Shown one piece after another: positions 33,632 through 35,402 of a DNA stretch of 35,402 bases (the first letter of the stretch is position 1; every line of letters begins with the position of its first letter). This DNA is from Desulfobacteraceae bacterium (lineage in GTDB: Bacteria; Desulfobacterota; Desulfobacteria; Desulfobacterales; JAABTS01). Made by a program: the position numbers and the translations under genes. The stretch lies in NCBI GenBank assembly GCA_011389735.1, contig JAABTS010000052.1, forward strand, positions 1-35,402, given 5' to 3'. The notes beneath the pieces were generated by a model, which worked only from the letters and a program-made list of their open reading frames with translations, did no database searches and was not told where the DNA came from.

Positions 33632-34927
33632 ATGAGAACGTTTATCGCCATCTGGTTCGGCCAGCTTGTCTCCCTGACGGGATCGAGCATCACGGCTTTC
33701 GCGCTGGGCGTTTGGGTGTACCAGACAAGGGGGTCGGTCACCGATTATTCCCTCATCTCCCTGAGTGCAATCGTTCCGTTCGTGGTGGTTTCGCCGCTCG
33801 CCGGCGCCGTCGCGGATCGATGGAACCGCCGGACCGTGATGATCGTTGCGGATTTTTTCGCCGGATTATGCACCCTGGCGATCGCGGTGTTTTTCTATCA
33901 CGGAAGCCTCGGCGTGATTCATATCTGCGTGCTGAACGCGCTAAATTCCACTTTCAGCGCTTTTCAATATCCCGCGTTCACGGCGGCGATCACCCTGCTG
34001 GTTCCCAGGCGCCATCTGGCTAAAGCGAGCGGCTTGACTCAGGCGGGCCGGGCCGTGACCCGGCTGATGCTGGCCCCGATCATGGCCGGAGCCCTGCTGG
34101 TGACCATCGGGCTTTGGGGCATACTGGTCATCGATTTCCTGACGTTCATGATCGCCTTCGTCATTCTACTGTTCGTCAAAATTCCCCACCATAGCTCGCT
34201 CACACGCTCCGGCGTGGGAACGCATCCCGGGACTTCTGAAAAACCCGTCAAAAAAACCCTCGCCGGGGACGCTGTTCAAGGCTGGTCGTATATCATCCAC
34301 CGGCCGGGCCTGCTCGGACTACTGATGTTTTTCGCGGCCGGCAATTTTTTTCTGGGACTCGCCTACGTGTTGTTTACGCCGCTGATTTTGACTTTCGCCT
34401 CCGCGGCGGCGCTAGGGGCCGTCGTTTCCATCGGCGGGGCCGGGATGCTGACCGGAGGAGTTTCCATGGGCGTATGGGGAGATAAAGCCAACCTGATGCA
34501 GGTCATGTTCGCCTTTTCTTTTCTGATCGGGATCTGCGTGCTGAGCGCAGGACTGCACGACAATCTATGGATGCTCGGCGCGGCCGTTTTTTTCTATTTC
34601 TTCGGAAAAACAATCATTGGCGGATGCGTTCAGGTGTTGATCCAGAAAACCGTGGAAAAGGATCTTCAGGGCAGAGTCTTTTCCATGATCGGCGCCATCG
34701 CGGCCGCGGCCCTTCCCCTGGCCTACGCCGCCGCCGGCCCGCTGGCGGATCATGTGTTTACGCCTTCGGCGATATCCGAAAGCTTAATTTTACAGCCCCT
34801 CTCCGGATTCATCGGAACCGGCGAAGGCGCCGGAATCCGGCTAATGTTTCTAATCATCGGCATATCCGTAATCCTGGTCACAATTGCGGCAATGGCGGCT
34901 CCGTCACTACGGCGGCTTGAAACCTAA
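33632..34927 (+). CDS. MFS exporter, probable efflux pump of the operon product
   Basis: 431 residues with about 10-12 hydrophobic segments. Signature A is visible after TM2 as GAVADRWNRRTVMI. The sequence resembles the drug/siderophore-exporting MFS_3 type (EntS-like) in overall pattern: short N-terminus MRTFIAIWFGQLVSLTGSSI and central cytosolic loop near 190-220. It follows the TE-encoding gene after one base, so translation is probably coupled. An upstream in-frame extension to 33419 overlaps the TE sequence and is rejected; the domain begins at the ATG 33632. It is expected to export the lipopeptide across the inner membrane by proton antiport; this is inferred from position. Confidence 0.9.
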   Translation: MRTFIAIWFGQLVSLTGSSITAFALGVWVYQTRGSVTDYSLISLSAIVPFVVVSPLAGAVADRWNRRTVMIVADFFAGLCTLAIAVFFYHGSLGVIHICVLNALNSTFSAFQYPAFTAAITLLVPRRHLAKASGLTQAGRAVTRLMLAPIMAGALLVTIGLWGILVIDFLTFMIAFVILLFVKIPHHSSLTRSGVGTHPGTSEKPVKKTLAGDAVQGWSYIIHRPGLLGLLMFFAAGNFFLGLAYVLFTPLILTFASAAALGAVVSIGGAGMLTGGVSMGVWGDKANLMQVMFAFSFLIGICVLSAGLHDNLWMLGAAVFFYFFGKTIIGGCVQVLIQKTVEKDLQGRVFSMIGAIAAAALPLAYAAAGPLADHVFTPSAISESLILQPLSGFIGTGEGAGIRLMFLIIGISVILVTIAAMAAPSLRRLET

Positions 34928-35041
34928 ACCCGGCCTTCTTGCTCCGGTTCCAACTTCCTTTTGCTGCTAATGCTGTTAAAAAAACACCCAACCCCTTCCA
35001 CATCATCGTCCGGGGCCTCAAAATGAAAACCTGAACGTAAA

Positions 35042-35058
35042 GCGAATTTGCAATTCGC
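35042..35058. repeat. Orphan arm-A-like hairpin
   Basis: GCGAATT-TGC-AATTCGC: 7-bp stem and TGC loop, the same design as arm A of the cloverleaf-like element but with different stem bases. Confidence 0.6.
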
Positions 35059-35105
35059 TGCGGCCGACGATTAAAAACCTGCCGAACTTTTAAACCCCAC
35101 CCGTA

Positions 35106-35127
35106 AAACAGGCGTCCTCGCCTGTTT
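35106..35127. repeat. 9-bp-stem hairpin
   Basis: AAACAGGCG (35106-35114) and CGCCTGTTT (35119-35127) with a TCCT loop. No T-tract follows, so it is more likely a repeat unit than an intrinsic terminator. Confidence 0.6.
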
Positions 35128-35160
35128 CAACCCCCGAAGAAGATTTGAAATACGCTCTAA

Positions 35161-35177
35161 GGGGGTTTGCAACCCCC
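35161..35177. repeat. Orphan arm-A-like hairpin, second
   Basis: GGGGGTT-TGC-AACCCCC: 7-bp stem with the same TGC loop and TT/AA closing pairs as the other arm-A hairpins. Confidence 0.6.
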
Positions 35178-35231
35178 GACGCCTTGACGGGCATTTTTTA
35201 CATATACCCGAAAAAAGAAGCAATTTGCTTT

Positions 35232-35402
35232 CTGACGGCGTTTTAATACCCCGTTCATAAACACGTACATTCTGTAGGTCGGGTTAGCGTTCCCACAATC
35301 TGTAACAACCACAAGCATTTGGTGTTTGCCATGCTTTCATATAAAGCCCATGCCTACCTCGCGTAACTCGACGTTCAGTCTGCTGACGGCGTTTTAACAC
35401 CC
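35232..35402. repeat. Direct repeat CTGACGGCGTTTTAA, two copies 151 bp apart
   Basis: Copies at 35232-35246 and 35383-35397, each followed by (T/C)ACCC. Between them lies a GTAGGTCGGGTTAGCG arm (35274-35289) with a degenerate inverted partner CGCGTAACTCGAC (35360-35372), a type of interspersed repeat seen in many bacterial genomes. The direct copies may bound a repeat unit; the second runs into the window edge. Confidence 0.5.

Larger units (their letters stand above)
34928..35402. other. Repeat-rich non-coding stretch after the NRPS/PKS operon
   Basis: No coding potential is seen. It holds at least five repeat features: hairpins GCGAATT-TGC-AATTCGC (35042-35058), AAACAGGCG/CGCCTGTTT with a TCCT loop (35106-35127) and GGGGGTT-TGC-AACCCCC (35161-35177), plus a direct repeat and a GTAGGTCGGGTTAGCG inverted repeat. 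No hairpin followed by a U-run is seen as operon terminator. Confidence 0.6.

Overview
The window looks like a chromosome segment of a Gram-negative, probably anaerobic bacterium of the Desulfobacterota (Desulfobacterales-like). This is inferred from the gene families (start of a nickel-pincer larB, an amphi-Trp protein, REC/DUF4388 regulators, a caspase-FGE protein, an slr1658-type ATPase, lipoproteins and a beta-barrel) and from the dense dispersed hairpin repeats. No rRNA or other marker gene confirms the taxonomy.

Left part (1-9441): the 5' end of larB and an amphi-Trp gene lie on the minus strand. A 600-bp regulatory gap with a sigma-54-type promoter candidate precedes a very large chemoreceptor whose sensor is built from internal repeats. 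Next come a Dabb-domain protein, a small beta-barrel-like exported protein, a response regulator fused through DUF4388-like domains to a DegV lipid-binding domain, and two tandem CpoB/YbgF-like lipoproteins.

Middle (9485-17038, all minus strand): a secreted caspase-FGE protein, a PLP-dependent Cys/Met-metabolism enzyme, an slr1658-type GHKL ATPase, and a tight three-gene unit (universal stress protein, HDAC-family deacetylase, DNA polymerase IV) joined by 4-bp start/stop overlaps. The gaps between these genes are loaded with repeats: a three-hairpin cloverleaf-like element, a GATCGG-core long inverted repeat, TTGAATGCTAAA hairpins and heptamer tandem repeats.

Right part (17301-34927, plus strand): a four-gene lipopeptide/polyketide operon. 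FAAL-ACP-C-A-PCP, C-A-PCP and KS-AT-ACP-C-A-PCP-TE proteins are followed by an MFS exporter. Read collinearly, a fatty acid is activated by the FAAL and joined to residue 1 (code partly proline-like), threonine (exact canonical code), one malonate unit left as a beta-ketone (no KR/DH/ER), and a third amino acid (code partly serine-like), then released by the thioesterase. A 30-codon ORF with a strong ribosome binding site overlaps the start of the first synthetase.

The most striking observation is that copies of the cloverleaf-like element, present outside known genes at 11.5 kb, also sit in frame inside the PKS gene three times within 1.7 kb (27.63, 28.22 and 29.24 kb). Each falls in an interdomain linker or a probable AT surface loop. 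One copy has a completely different middle arm that still forms a hairpin. The window ends in a 475-bp repeat-rich non-coding stretch.
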